Source: Flavobacterium cupreum (GTDB lineage Bacteria > Bacteroidota > Bacteroidia > Flavobacteriales > Flavobacteriaceae). From it: a DNA stretch of 64,000 bases. Below the pieces are notes generated by a model. The model was not told the DNA's origin and searched no databases. It saw only the letters and a program-made list of their open reading frames with translations. A program made the translations under genes and the position numbers. The stretch covers positions 145,430 to 209,429 of the forward strand of contig NZ_QWDM01000010.1 in assembly GCF_003996965.1 (NCBI RefSeq), in the 5' to 3' direction. This document shows, piece after piece, positions 34,971 to 43,550 of the stretch (the first letter of the stretch is position 1; each line of letters begins with the position of its first letter).

Positions 34971-36983
34971 ATGAAAAATTCTTTAATGCTCTTCATAGCA
35001 ATCTTAGCTTTTACAGCGTGCTCAAAACATCAGGAAAAAAAATATGTAGCGATTACCGGAATAGATTCCACATTGCGGCCTGGTGATGATTTTTTTAAAT
35101 ATGTAAATGGCAAATGGTATGATTCTGTGTCAATACCTGCATCTCAGGCCGGAGTGGGTGCCTATATGTTTATGAATTACCCACAACGAATGCGCCTGCA
35201 AGGAATATTAGACAGTCTTTCGCAAAGCAAGAATTCAGCAGGGAGTATAGCACAAAAGGTAGGAGACTTTTATGCATCAGGCATGGATACTGTAACTATT
35301 GATAAACGCGGTTATGCCCCTATCAAACCTCTACTTGCTAAAATTGAAGCCATTAACGATTTACCCTCCTTAATGAATTTTGTAGTTAATCAGGCAAAGG
35401 TTAATAATCCTTCTATTATTGCTTTTGGAGTGTCACCCGATCAGAAAAACAGTAGTATGAACATTGCTGAAATCTATCAAACCGGTATCGGTTTGCCGGA
35501 CAGGGACTATTATTTCAAATCAGATTCATCAACTGTTGCCATACAGGAAGCGTACAAAAAATACCTTACTACCTTATTTCAACAAACAGGCAGCAATGCC
35601 ACAGAGGCTAAAAAGAACGCTGATCTGGTTTACGATATTGACAAACAACTTGCCGTTTCGCATAAGACAAAAGTAGAACTTCGGGATGTGCAGGCAAATT
35701 ATAATAAAATGGCTGTGTCGGATCTTGCCAAAAGACATCCCAACATAGACTGGCCTACTTTTTTAAATAAGTTAGGAGCTCAAACCGATTCTGTTAATGT
35801 AGGCCAGCCTGCCTATTATGGGGCCCTAAATAAGCTTTTAAAAACCATTCCGATTACTAACTGGAAAATTTACCTCAAAGCAAATGCTGTAGAAAGATAT
35901 GCAGATGATTTAAGTACACCTTTTGTTGATGCTTTATTTGACTATACTAAAGTGCTTTCCGGTCAGGCTGTTCAAAAATCACGTGGCGAAAAAATGGCTA
36001 ATGTCGTTGACAATTATTTAGGCGAAGCGTTGGGTGAATTGTATGTAAAGAAATATTTTTCTGAAGATGCCAAAAAACGCATGTTAACCCTCGTGAATAA
36101 TCTGCAAAAAGCGTATGCCATAAGAATTGACAAATTGGAATGGATGAGTCAAAGTACGAAACAAAAAGCGAAAGAAAAATTGGCAGCTATGACTAAGAAA
36201 ATAGGATATCCGGATAAATGGAAAGACTACAGCAATGTACATATCGCCAGGGATACCTATTTTGAGAATATGGTATCGGCCGCTACAGCTGCGTATCAAT
36301 TTCAACTGGAAAAATTGGGCAAGCCGGTCGATAAATCAGAATGGTATACAACAGTTCCAACAGTTACGGCATATAATAACCCTACGGCAAATGAAATTGT
36401 TTTTCCTGCAGGTATTTTACAGCCCCCATATTTTGATAATAATGCAGATGATGCACTTAATTATGGAGGTATCGGAATGGTTATAGGTCACGAAATCACC
36501 CATACTTTTGACGATCAGGGCGCTCAATATGACAAGAATGGAAACTTAAAAAACTGGTGGACAAAAGACGATTATGCAAAGTTTAAGTCAAGGATACAAC
36601 AAGTTATCAATTTGTATGGTACCTACACCGTTTTAGGCGATCTGCACATTAATGGTGCCATGACAGTTGGCGAAAATACGGCAGATATTGCCGGAATAGC
36701 TGTTGCTTATGATGCTTTTAAAATGACCGAGCAAGGAAAAGGGAATGCAAAAATTGACGGTTTTACCCCAGACCAGCGCTTTTTTATTTCTATAGCCAAA
36801 ATATGGAGAGTAAAAATGAAAGACGAGTTCCTGCGTTTGTGGATTAACAATAATCCGCATTCTCCACCAAATTGGCGTGTTAATGGTCCTCTAATGAATA
36901 CGACTCCTTTTTACGAAGCATTTAATGTAAAACCCGGAGATAAAATGTTTTTACCGAAGAAAGACAGGATAACAATTTGGTAG
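34971..36983 (+). CDS. pepO: M13 family zinc metallopeptidase (PepO/neprilysin type), lipoprotein
   Basis: 670 aa. A lipoprotein signal precedes Cys at residue 18 (AILAFTACSK), so it is anchored in a membrane facing the periplasm. The N-terminal M13 domain begins DSTLRPGDDFFKYVNGKW. The zinc site is HEITH at residues 507-511, with E568 in GENTADIAG completing the ligands. The C-terminus ends as in M13 peptidases (DKMFLPKKDRITIW). These enzymes cut small peptides. It has its own terminator at 37014-37049. Gene symbol is by family similarity only. Confidence 0.92.
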   Translation: MKNSLMLFIAILAFTACSKHQEKKYVAITGIDSTLRPGDDFFKYVNGKWYDSVSIPASQAGVGAYMFMNYPQRMRLQGILDSLSQSKNSAGSIAQKVGDFYASGMDTVTIDKRGYAPIKPLLAKIEAINDLPSLMNFVVNQAKVNNPSIIAFGVSPDQKNSSMNIAEIYQTGIGLPDRDYYFKSDSSTVAIQEAYKKYLTTLFQQTGSNATEAKKNADLVYDIDKQLAVSHKTKVELRDVQANYNKMAVSDLAKRHPNIDWPTFLNKLGAQTDSVNVGQPAYYGALNKLLKTIPITNWKIYLKANAVERYADDLSTPFVDALFDYTKVLSGQAVQKSRGEKMANVVDNYLGEALGELYVKKYFSEDAKKRMLTLVNNLQKAYAIRIDKLEWMSQSTKQKAKEKLAAMTKKIGYPDKWKDYSNVHIARDTYFENMVSAATAAYQFQLEKLGKPVDKSEWYTTVPTVTAYNNPTANEIVFPAGILQPPYFDNNADDALNYGGIGMVIGHEITHTFDDQGAQYDKNGNLKNWWTKDDYAKFKSRIQQVINLYGTYTVLGDLHINGAMTVGENTADIAGIAVAYDAFKMTEQGKGNAKIDGFTPDQRFFISIAKIWRVKMKDEFLRLWINNNPHSPPNWRVNGPLMNTTPFYEAFNVKPGDKMFLPKKDRITIW

Positions 36984-37013
36984 TTCTGCTATCCAATTCT
37001 TCCTCATGAAAGC

Positions 37014-37049
37014 TGCGCAAATTTCTCTTTGATTTTTGCGCATTTTTTT
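37014..37049 (+). terminator. Rho-independent terminator of the M13 peptidase gene
   Basis: Arms TGCGCAAA (37014-37021) and TTTGCGCA (37035-37042) followed by seven T, 30 bp after the stop codon. A diverged copy of this element occurs near 39490-39535. Confidence 0.85.
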
Positions 37050-37135
37050 ATTCATTTCCTGAATAGAAAATAAATAAGGATATTTGTTTTAAAGTCAGAT
37101 ACTTTGCGGAGCGGAGGAATGGTTGTTACGGTGCT

Positions 37136-37573
37136 TTAGTCAAGACAATTATAAAAACCGCTTTCAATTTTTTGTTTTAATTTTTTTACGATTTTACGAT
37201 AGGACCTGCTATTTTTTCTCGCGGCTCTTTTATTTTGAAAAGAGATAGGGTAATCTAGTAAAACCGTACCTAAATTAATTTCATAGCAATTTTTATCTGT
37301 AATTAAAATCTTTTTGGTTTTAATAAATGGCCCACGGATGATTAACTCGTCACCTTCTTTTGCTTCAATTTCAAATTTGCCATCATGATCTGTTTTTGTT
37401 TTTCTTTCCGTGCCCATTATTTCAATAGGAGCTTCATTGACTGGTAAAGGGATGCTTGCAAAATAAGAGTTATCAAAAACAAACCCTCTTATTAATTTGT
37501 TTTTTGTCACTGCTTCCTGTCCAAATGATACAATAGCCAGATGAAGGAAAAATAGCCATGTAATTTTTTTCAT
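37136..37573 (-). CDS. Exported protein with carboxypeptidase-regulatory-like domain
   Basis: 145 aa with a signal peptide (residues 1-18, ending VSFGQ-E). The remainder reads as a small beta-sandwich of the CarboxypepD_reg-like type: RGFVFDNSYF, then TKTDHDGKFEIEAKEGDELIIRG, a pattern common as the N-terminal domain of TonB-dependent receptors and in stand-alone small exported proteins. The C-terminus is Lys/Arg-rich. No operon partner. It is inserted between two parts of a duplicated intergenic segment (see 37707 and 39585 repeats). Confidence 0.6.
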   Translation of the reverse strand: MKKITWLFFLHLAIVSFGQEAVTKNKLIRGFVFDNSYFASIPLPVNEAPIEIMGTERKTKTDHDGKFEIEAKEGDELIIRGPFIKTKKILITDKNCYEINLGTVLLDYPISFQNKRAARKNSRSYRKIVKKLKQKIESGFYNCLD

Positions 37574-37706
37574 TTATTTTTGAAATTTTATTTTAAGTGT
37601 TTGAAACCTAAATTCTGCGTACTGAAAAGCCTGGAAAATGACATTTTATTAAGCTTTTAAACCCCTGCCGACGCGAACTCCATACTCTTGAACACAAAAA
37701 TAGTTA

Positions 37707-37790
37707 AAACAAAAAAAGCCTCGGATTTCTCTGAAGCTTTGCCTTAGTAGCTCTAATAGGACAATTTTCTAACCATTTTTTTAATGACTT
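37707..37790. repeat. Copy A of an 85-bp intergenic repeat
   Basis: About 80 % identical to 39585-39670 in the same orientation. Shared pieces include GATTTCTCTGAAGCTTT, CTTAGTAGC and GGACAATTTTC(T/G)AACCATTTT. The left part forms a terminator-like stem around GCTTCAGAGA. The two copies flank the toxin-antitoxin pair. Confidence 0.8.
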
Positions 37791-37932
37791 AAAAAGCTAA
37801 ATGTGTGGTTTTTGTAATCAATTGTTATCTTTAATTGAACTTATATCTTGATAAATTTATCTATTTCTCGTTTTATAGCAACAACCAATTCAATGTTTTA
37901 CTCCTCCATAGTGAAATCAGTTATTTTGCAAT

Positions 37933-38952
37933 TTATTTTATCCCCTCTAACTCAAAAGCGTATGTTTGATAGTCTATTAAATCCTTATTTGAATATAGGT
38001 CTTTCCAAGCTTTTTCTTTATGGCTTAATTCTACTAAGTCCCAAGAGCTTGTGTTTTTAAAGTTGGTACTAATACATTCTATTATGCTATTTTCAGTATC
38101 ATTAAATAAATTAATGTCAAACTGTCTTTCTGTAATAAAATGTTCTTTCGCAGATCCATCATTATTTCTAATCCAATTTGAAAAAATGATATCTTCATTT
38201 TCTAAACAAGCATAGATATTATCATAAAAACTTGGCACTGGTCCATATTGAATAGCTCTATAACATAATCCTGTTATTGAGAATCCACTTAATTTATAGC
38301 TAAGAAAGTCAGTATAAAACAATAGCTTATTCAATTTTAATCTGTCATTAAATTCACTTTTACAATTGTTTATATAAAATATTAGAATATTAGCTAATTT
38401 ATCCTTGTTTATTTTTTTAAAACCAGTTAGTCCTGTAGGCTCATAATGTTGATTAATTCTAATTTGATATGGATTTTTATCTTTATTGATTAAATAATTT
38501 AATCGTGAAATTGCCTCATGAAACATTCCATCACTAAAATAGTTTTTGCCCTTTTTTAGCATATCAATAAATACAATAGGATTACGTGCAGTATAAATTA
38601 AATTTCCCATTGCTGGGGTAGGCATTTCACCTTTTTCATAATTTGCATAGCCATTAATACCCAACCCTAAAACTTCGCTCATTTTTGCTGCTGACAGATC
38701 ATATGTTTCACGAATTTCAATTATTTCTTCTATGAAAGGAATGTTATGTTTTACTCTATATTGATTGTGTAATTGTAAAATTGTAATTGTATCTGCTTCG
38801 GTAGTTGTAAATTCTTCTGAACATAAATTACATTCATAATAATGTGCAACAACGTTGAAAGAATCTTTTCTATATGTAAGTTCTTTTATTTGTTTTTTAA
38901 GTTCAGCTTGTCCATCGCAATATGGACATTCAATTACTGGATTCATTTTCAT
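37933..38952 (-). CDS. Antitoxin with MqsA-like zinc finger, HTH and SocA/Panacea-type domain
   Basis: 339 aa from the ATG at 38952 (MKMNPVIECPYC); the longer frame to 39036 runs into the toxin gene. Residues about 8-50 hold a four-cysteine zinc site (CPYC...CNLC), residues about 70-125 an XRE-like helix-turn-helix (SAAKMSEVLGLGINGYANYEKG), and the C-terminal half (about 190-330) a SocA/DUF4065 (Panacea) domain (KLNKLLFYTDFLSYKLSG, AIQYGPVP). Such proteins neutralise a toxin and repress their own operon. It begins 7 bp after the toxin gene. The order toxin then antitoxin and the zinc finger resemble MqsRA. Confidence 0.82.
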   Translation of the reverse strand: MKMNPVIECPYCDGQAELKKQIKELTYRKDSFNVVAHYYECNLCSEEFTTTEADTITILQLHNQYRVKHNIPFIEEIIEIRETYDLSAAKMSEVLGLGINGYANYEKGEMPTPAMGNLIYTARNPIVFIDMLKKGKNYFSDGMFHEAISRLNYLINKDKNPYQIRINQHYEPTGLTGFKKINKDKLANILIFYINNCKSEFNDRLKLNKLLFYTDFLSYKLSGFSITGLCYRAIQYGPVPSFYDNIYACLENEDIIFSNWIRNNDGSAKEHFITERQFDINLFNDTENSIIECISTNFKNTSSWDLVELSHKEKAWKDLYSNKDLIDYQTYAFELEGIK

Positions 38953-38959
38953 GATTGTC

Positions 38960-39307
38960 TTATTTAAGTGGATAAGTAATCGTTTTTTCTGCTTTATGGA
39001 ATGACATGCAGTCAACTCTTTTATTATCAATACCAAGACTAATTTTTATATAGACTTCGATATTGTTGATAATAATGCCGAATTCATAGTAAGATGGTTT
39101 TGAAGTGTCTAATGTGTCATCGGTTGGTCCTCTATAATAATTTTCACTAGTTAGCTTATTTAAATAAGTTATTCTGTCTAAAGGATAAATATCTAATTCA
39201 GCTATAGCTTCAAGATTTTTATCTCGAGGTCTGAAAGCAATGTCAAAAATTTTTATTTTTTCACGCATCTCACGTAAAAAACTTTCAACTTCTCCTTTTG
39301 TAGTCAT
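38960..39307 (-). CDS. Toxin of the TA pair, MqsR-like
   Basis: 115 aa. The C-terminal half carries SYYEFGIIINNIEVYIKISLG and ends with DCMSFHKAEKTITYPLK, the ending typical of a family annotated as MqsR-like toxins (CISFH..E..L.YPF). MqsR toxins are mRNA interferases of the RelE fold. It is the first gene of the pair, with a Bacteroidota promoter and an operator-like palindrome directly upstream. The mRNA leader would be only about 5 nt. Toxicity and target are inferred from family and context. Confidence 0.72.
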   Translation of the reverse strand: MTTKGEVESFLREMREKIKIFDIAFRPRDKNLEAIAELDIYPLDRITYLNKLTSENYYRGPTDDTLDTSKPSYYEFGIIINNIEVYIKISLGIDNKRVDCMSFHKAEKTITYPLK

Positions 39308-39317
39308 TTACGGGGTG

Positions 39318-39363
39318 CAAAAGTATAATTAATATAAATAATATCCAATTAAATAGTTGGATA
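39318..39363 (-). promoter_or_regulatory. TA-operon promoter and operator
   Basis: On the minus strand TACTTTTG (39325-39318) matches the -7 consensus TAnnTTTG, 11 bp before the toxin ATG. Upstream, at 39342-39363, lies the inverted repeat TATCCAA...TTGGATA (7-bp arms, 8-bp spacer), positioned over the -33 region where the HTH antitoxin could bind and repress. Confidence 0.6.
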
Positions 39364-39584
39364 ATTAATCTAATTATGTAAATATACAACTTTTTTGTAA
39401 TATTTATATATTTATTAGCTAACAATTGTCTATTTGAATTATGATAAGTAAAAATAAGTTAAAAAACACTTGCTCTCGCCAGTGTTGCTTATGAAAAGCT
39501 GCACAAATGTCTCATACTTTGCGTATTTTTTTTCTTAGAAATCCTAAGACTGATTACATTCTCGAGACTTTTACAATTTAACTT

Positions 39585-39670
39585 GAAACAAAAAAAAGCT
39601 CCAGATTTCTCTGAAGCTTTTTCTTAGTAGCCTTAACGGGACAATTTTCGAACCATTTTCAAGATGATTT
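39585..39670. repeat. Copy B of the 85-bp intergenic repeat
   Basis: Second copy, same orientation as 37707-37790. Here the stem is better kept: AAAGCTCCAGA and TCTGAAGCTTT make a good terminator hairpin for transcripts running in from either side. The piece at 39488-39535, about 50 bp upstream, is also related to the terminator at 37014-37049. Confidence 0.8.
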
Positions 39671-39734
39671 AAGAAAAATAAACATTCTTAAACATTAAAT
39701 TTTGTAATTCAAACCATACTATTAGATTACTCAA

Positions 39735-41066
39735 TTATTGCAAATAGCGTTTAATAATTTTTTCACTAGAGAATGCCCAAACTACATTGTTTTTATATGA
39801 AATATTTTTGATTGGTTGATCATGAGTGTACTCGAGGGTCCACACGCTTCCACCATTTATTGTTTTGTAGATTTTATTATCTTGAATTGCCCAACCTGTG
39901 TTTGCATCTTTAAATGTGAATTTCGTAAATTTTTCTCCATTGTAAACTTGCGACCATAAGTTTCCTCCATTACTGGTTTTATATATCTTAGTATCAAGAG
40001 TTATATAGTTTTTTATTAAAAGAAAACCATTTGAAAAATCTGTAAAACAAATTTCCCGAGCATAATAATCTGATGGTTCATTTACAAATGGATATTCTTT
40101 CCAGCCATCTGTTGCATTATTTTTGTACAAAATAAAAGGTCGTTCTCCTAATATTCCGTCTTTATCTGCTACTCTTTTATAACCAACAGCCCAAATATGA
40201 TCATTGTCAAATTCCGCTGAGCTGGCAAGTTCAATATAACTAGAGTGTAGTACCTCGACCTCATAAGTTTTATCAAAATCAATTCCATTTATCGTTGATA
40301 ATACAATGCCATGTTCTGAAACAATTGTTCCATTTTTCAAATTGGTATCTACATAGATGCAAAAAGGAGTAGGTATGAAATTTGGGTTGTTGTCAAAATT
40401 TCCAAATCGTTCAATGCCAAGATATCCTCCTGCAGTTATTTTTGAGATACCAAAACCGGTATGACACCATCCTTCGTCGTTTACTGTAGCATGAAATCCT
40501 GCCATAGTTGAATTTAAAGCCCATCTTACCCATGTTATGCCTCCATCTAAAGTCCTGAAAACATCACCGCTGGGACCGGTATTGTAATATAAGACTTTAT
40601 CATTGATCATTTGAATGCGATATATTCCAGATTCATTTTTCCTGTCAATGGGAATGGTATACCACGCTGCAGATGAAGGAGCTGGGGCAATACCAATGCT
40701 GCTGTTGTAATTGTTTTTTACATTGTTTATTATTGTCCTGTTTAGGATGGTTAAAACCAATGTTGGCACTAGTTTTTCTACTGATGGTAACACAAATGAT
40801 ATCTCTGAAGTCGTGGCTGAAAGAATTGTTGCAGGCACACCATCAAATGTTATTTTTATATCACTTACTTGCTCTGTGAAATTTTCTCCTTTCATTGTTA
40901 CCGTTTCTCCTGTAGTTCCATAATTTTTGCTGTAGGAGATTATTTTCGCTGCTTTTGTAATTTCAGACGGTGGAGCAGGAGTTGATTTGTCTTCTGCATC
41001 TGAGCTACAATTACTCAATAATAGTGATAGTTGTATTAAAATGATTAATGCAATTCTTTTTTTCAT
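39735..41066 (-). CDS. IPT/TIG-domain lipoprotein with BNR-like repeats
   Basis: 443 aa. Lipoprotein signal ending LLSNCSSD (Cys at about 20). Residues about 37-112 are an IPT/TIG domain (AAKIISYSKNYGTTGETVTM, key motif GxxVTIxGxxF). Residues about 130-440 look like a beta-propeller with repeated (T/S)xxGGxxW motifs: FRTLDGGITWVRW, YKTSNGGNLWSQV and YKTINGGSVWTLE, the pattern of BNR/YCF48-like repeats. A surface-exposed binding protein is likely. No operon partner. Confidence 0.75.
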   Translation of the reverse strand: MKKRIALIILIQLSLLLSNCSSDAEDKSTPAPPSEITKAAKIISYSKNYGTTGETVTMKGENFTEQVSDIKITFDGVPATILSATTSEISFVLPSVEKLVPTLVLTILNRTIINNVKNNYNSSIGIAPAPSSAAWYTIPIDRKNESGIYRIQMINDKVLYYNTGPSGDVFRTLDGGITWVRWALNSTMAGFHATVNDEGWCHTGFGISKITAGGYLGIERFGNFDNNPNFIPTPFCIYVDTNLKNGTIVSEHGIVLSTINGIDFDKTYEVEVLHSSYIELASSAEFDNDHIWAVGYKRVADKDGILGERPFILYKNNATDGWKEYPFVNEPSDYYAREICFTDFSNGFLLIKNYITLDTKIYKTSNGGNLWSQVYNGEKFTKFTFKDANTGWAIQDNKIYKTINGGSVWTLEYTHDQPIKNISYKNNVVWAFSSEKIIKRYLQ

Positions 41067-41835
41067 TTTTAATTTTTGGGTTAATTGTCGAATAGAAAAA
41101 TATTTATAAGGTGGATTTTTTATTTAGCTATGACGAAATAAATTTAAATTTTAGCTTGTCAATTTTTTTTGTACACATATCAAATAATTTTATTGCAAAT
41201 CTAGAATATTCTCTTTGTAAAACTTTGCGGGTTCCCGTATTTTAAAAAAAACTTTAAAATATAGTTTAAGCCGGGCATTATGCAAAGTTTATGGGGAATT
41301 TTAATAGTAGATACAAGGAAGTTAATAGCGAAATACGATGCTAATAGCAATTTACTAAAATTAAAATGAACATGAAAAATAATCCTTTTTTCGAAATACG
41401 GTAAAGCATGATTTACCAAAACCTGATGGCAAAACTGCTATCAAGTAACTTTTAAAATAAATTTTAATAATGCTTAGTTATAATTGCAAAATGTGCTGAC
41501 ATTGGAAATCAGATAAAAACAAACTGCTATATACAGTTACAAGTCGGGAAAAAGAAATACTATAAAAGTATAGTTTAAATTAACATTTGCAATTTCTGTA
41601 GGGACTTCCCACCATTTTATTGAAAATAATTCCTGAAAATTATATCTTGATTATTAAAAATCAGTATTTATTGTAAGTAAAAGTCTAGGTACAAATACGT
41701 GATTTGGTTAATGCCAAGGGAAAAGTGAATTTATAATGCGTTAAATTATATAAGGTTGCTTTTATTGCCTGTTGCAGTCTTTATTATATTAAAGTGAATA
41801 ACTGAAACTTTATTTTTTTTCACCGCTCTATGATT
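41067..41835. other. 769-bp intergenic region
   Basis: AT-rich and gene-free; the only frame of note (41201-41419, minus) has no supporting features. It separates the TIG lipoprotein gene from the divergent T9SS/RHS operon and must hold promoters for both. TAGATTTG on the minus strand (41203-41196) is a weak -7 candidate for the lipoprotein gene. Confidence 0.6.
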
Positions 41836-41843
41836 TACATTTG
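41836..41843 (+). promoter_or_regulatory. -7 element of the T9SS/RHS operon
   Basis: TACATTTG is an exact match to TAnnTTTG, 27 bp before the ATG at 41871. No TTTG -33 box is obvious. Confidence 0.55.
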
Positions 41844-41870
41844 CCACAGTTTAATAGCCCACATAAATTT

Positions 41871-43535
41871 ATGAAAAAACTATACTTTCTAATTTTTTTT
41901 ACATCTTATTTCGCCCATTCCCAGGATGTCCTTTGGGAAAAGTCCTATGGCGGAAAACATGCCGATTATCTTTTTGATGCCCAGCCCACGGCTGATTATG
42001 GTTTTATTCTGGCAGGAAGTTCCCTGTCTGATAAAACCGGAAATAAAACAGACAATAATCTGGGAGACCTGGATTACTGGATCTGGAAAATGGATGAAAC
42101 GGGAAATCTGGACTGGCAAAAAAGCTTTGGAGGAACCGGTTTCGATTTACTGCAGAGTGTACAATCCACCATCGATGGGGGATTTGTTCTGGCAGGCACC
42201 TCAAGCTCGGGAAATGCTTTTCAGAAAAACGAAGACTGCAAAGGCCTTACCGATTTTTGGGTTATCAAATTAACAGCTGCAGGAGTAGAGCAATGGCAAA
42301 GAACAATAGGCGGCAGTGGTGCGGATGAGTTATTATGCGCCTTTCAGACCAGAGACGGCGGTTATATCTTAGGAGGTTCTTCCAGCTCCAGTGCGTCTGT
42401 ACTACCCAATACACCAGTACCTGCCGCAAAAGGAACCACCACCACCACAAAAGCAGACCTGTACAGCAAATCAGAAAAAAGCAGGGGCAATATGGATTAC
42501 TGGGTCGTAAAACTAAACAAAGACGGGGTGATCGAATGGCAAAAAACCTATGGCGGACAATACGCCGATCTTTTAAAAAGCATGGAACAGACTTCCGATA
42601 ACGGTTACATTCTGGCCGGTTATTCCAATTCATCCGTATCGGGAGAAAAAACAGCAGCCAACAAAGGAATGGGAGATTACTGGATCCTTAAAATAACGGA
42701 TACAGGAGAAATTCAGTGGCAGGATACCTACGGGGCAGAGGGTGACGATCAGCCTTATGTCATTCATCAGACCAGTGATGAGGGCTATATTCTGGGCGGA
42801 AATTCAAACAGCAGAAACCCGTTAACCTCCCTGGGAGGAATTGTAAGCAATGGTACTGATTGCTGGGTGCTAAAATTAGATAAAGAAGGCGGCGTAGTCT
42901 GGAGCAAGACCTATGACTTTGGCAAAATCGATATCCTGACCTCCCTGGTAGTCAATACCGATAAAACCTATTTAATAGGAGGACATGCCAAAACCGAAAG
43001 CAAACGCTCTTTGCTGAGCGATCTGGCAGGCAAAGCCGGGATCAGCAAAGAGAAAGACGGAATTAATGATTATATCGCCCTGAAGATAGATGACAAAGGC
43101 GAAGAACTCTGGAGTAAAACCATAGGAAGCGGCGGCGAGGACATCCTGAGAAAGTTAATAGAGACCCGTGATGGAGGCTATCTAATGGCCGGAACCTCAG
43201 ACTCGAATTCCTCAAAAGATAAAAATTCCAATATAGGGGCCAGTGACTTCTGGGTGGTCAAACTAAAGGACAAAACCAAGGCCGAAAAAGTAAAAGCCAG
43301 TATGGAAGCCATGCCCAATCCTGCCGCAACGTACACCAATGTTATTATCGGCTATGATTTTAAGGAAGGAACCGCCACGTTGGTCGATATCAGCGGGCGT
43401 ATCCTGCAGCACTTCAGCATTAGCAGTAGAACGGTACCTGTAGATCTGAGCAAATACGCTGAAGGCATCTACATCATCGATATCAAAACCGATGTAAAAA
43501 CGGAATCGGTTAAAGTCATAAAATCAGTTAATTAA
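41871..43535 (+). CDS. T9SS-sorted repeat protein, first gene of the RHS operon
   Basis: 554 aa from the ATG at 41871 (MKKLYFLIFF); an in-frame ATG 10 codons earlier only adds sequence before the signal peptide. Signal peptide (1-17), then about six repeats of 55-60 residues built on ILxxxxDGGYxLAGxSxSS...DYWxxKL...GxIxWxKTYGG. The final ~75 residues are a type A T9SS sorting domain (AMPNPAATYTNVIIGYDF, DISGRIL, GIYIIDIKT, ending KVIKS). It is therefore exported through the T9SS and fixed to the cell surface. It precedes the RHS genes by 15 bp; it may be a surface partner for the RHS toxin. Confidence 0.85.
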   Translation: MKKLYFLIFFTSYFAHSQDVLWEKSYGGKHADYLFDAQPTADYGFILAGSSLSDKTGNKTDNNLGDLDYWIWKMDETGNLDWQKSFGGTGFDLLQSVQSTIDGGFVLAGTSSSGNAFQKNEDCKGLTDFWVIKLTAAGVEQWQRTIGGSGADELLCAFQTRDGGYILGGSSSSSASVLPNTPVPAAKGTTTTTKADLYSKSEKSRGNMDYWVVKLNKDGVIEWQKTYGGQYADLLKSMEQTSDNGYILAGYSNSSVSGEKTAANKGMGDYWILKITDTGEIQWQDTYGAEGDDQPYVIHQTSDEGYILGGNSNSRNPLTSLGGIVSNGTDCWVLKLDKEGGVVWSKTYDFGKIDILTSLVVNTDKTYLIGGHAKTESKRSLLSDLAGKAGISKEKDGINDYIALKIDDKGEELWSKTIGSGGEDILRKLIETRDGGYLMAGTSDSNSSKDKNSNIGASDFWVVKLKDKTKAEKVKASMEAMPNPAATYTNVIIGYDFKEGTATLVDISGRILQHFSISSRTVPVDLSKYAEGIYIIDIKTDVKTESVKVIKSVN

Positions 43536-43550
43536 AAAATATATTCTATA

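Noticed and set aside
37933..39307. CRISPR or phage-defence role of the TA region
   Set aside because: Only a two-gene TA pair is visible; no nuclease, sensor or reverse transcriptase accompanies it.
39630..39670. tRNA-like TTCGAACC in the 85-bp repeat
   Set aside because: I considered a tRNA 3' end left by integration, but no acceptor or anticodon arm can be built around it and the match is too short.
41201..41419. 72-aa minus-strand frame in the intergenic region
   Set aside because: AT-rich, no domain, and no sensible promoter or terminator around it.
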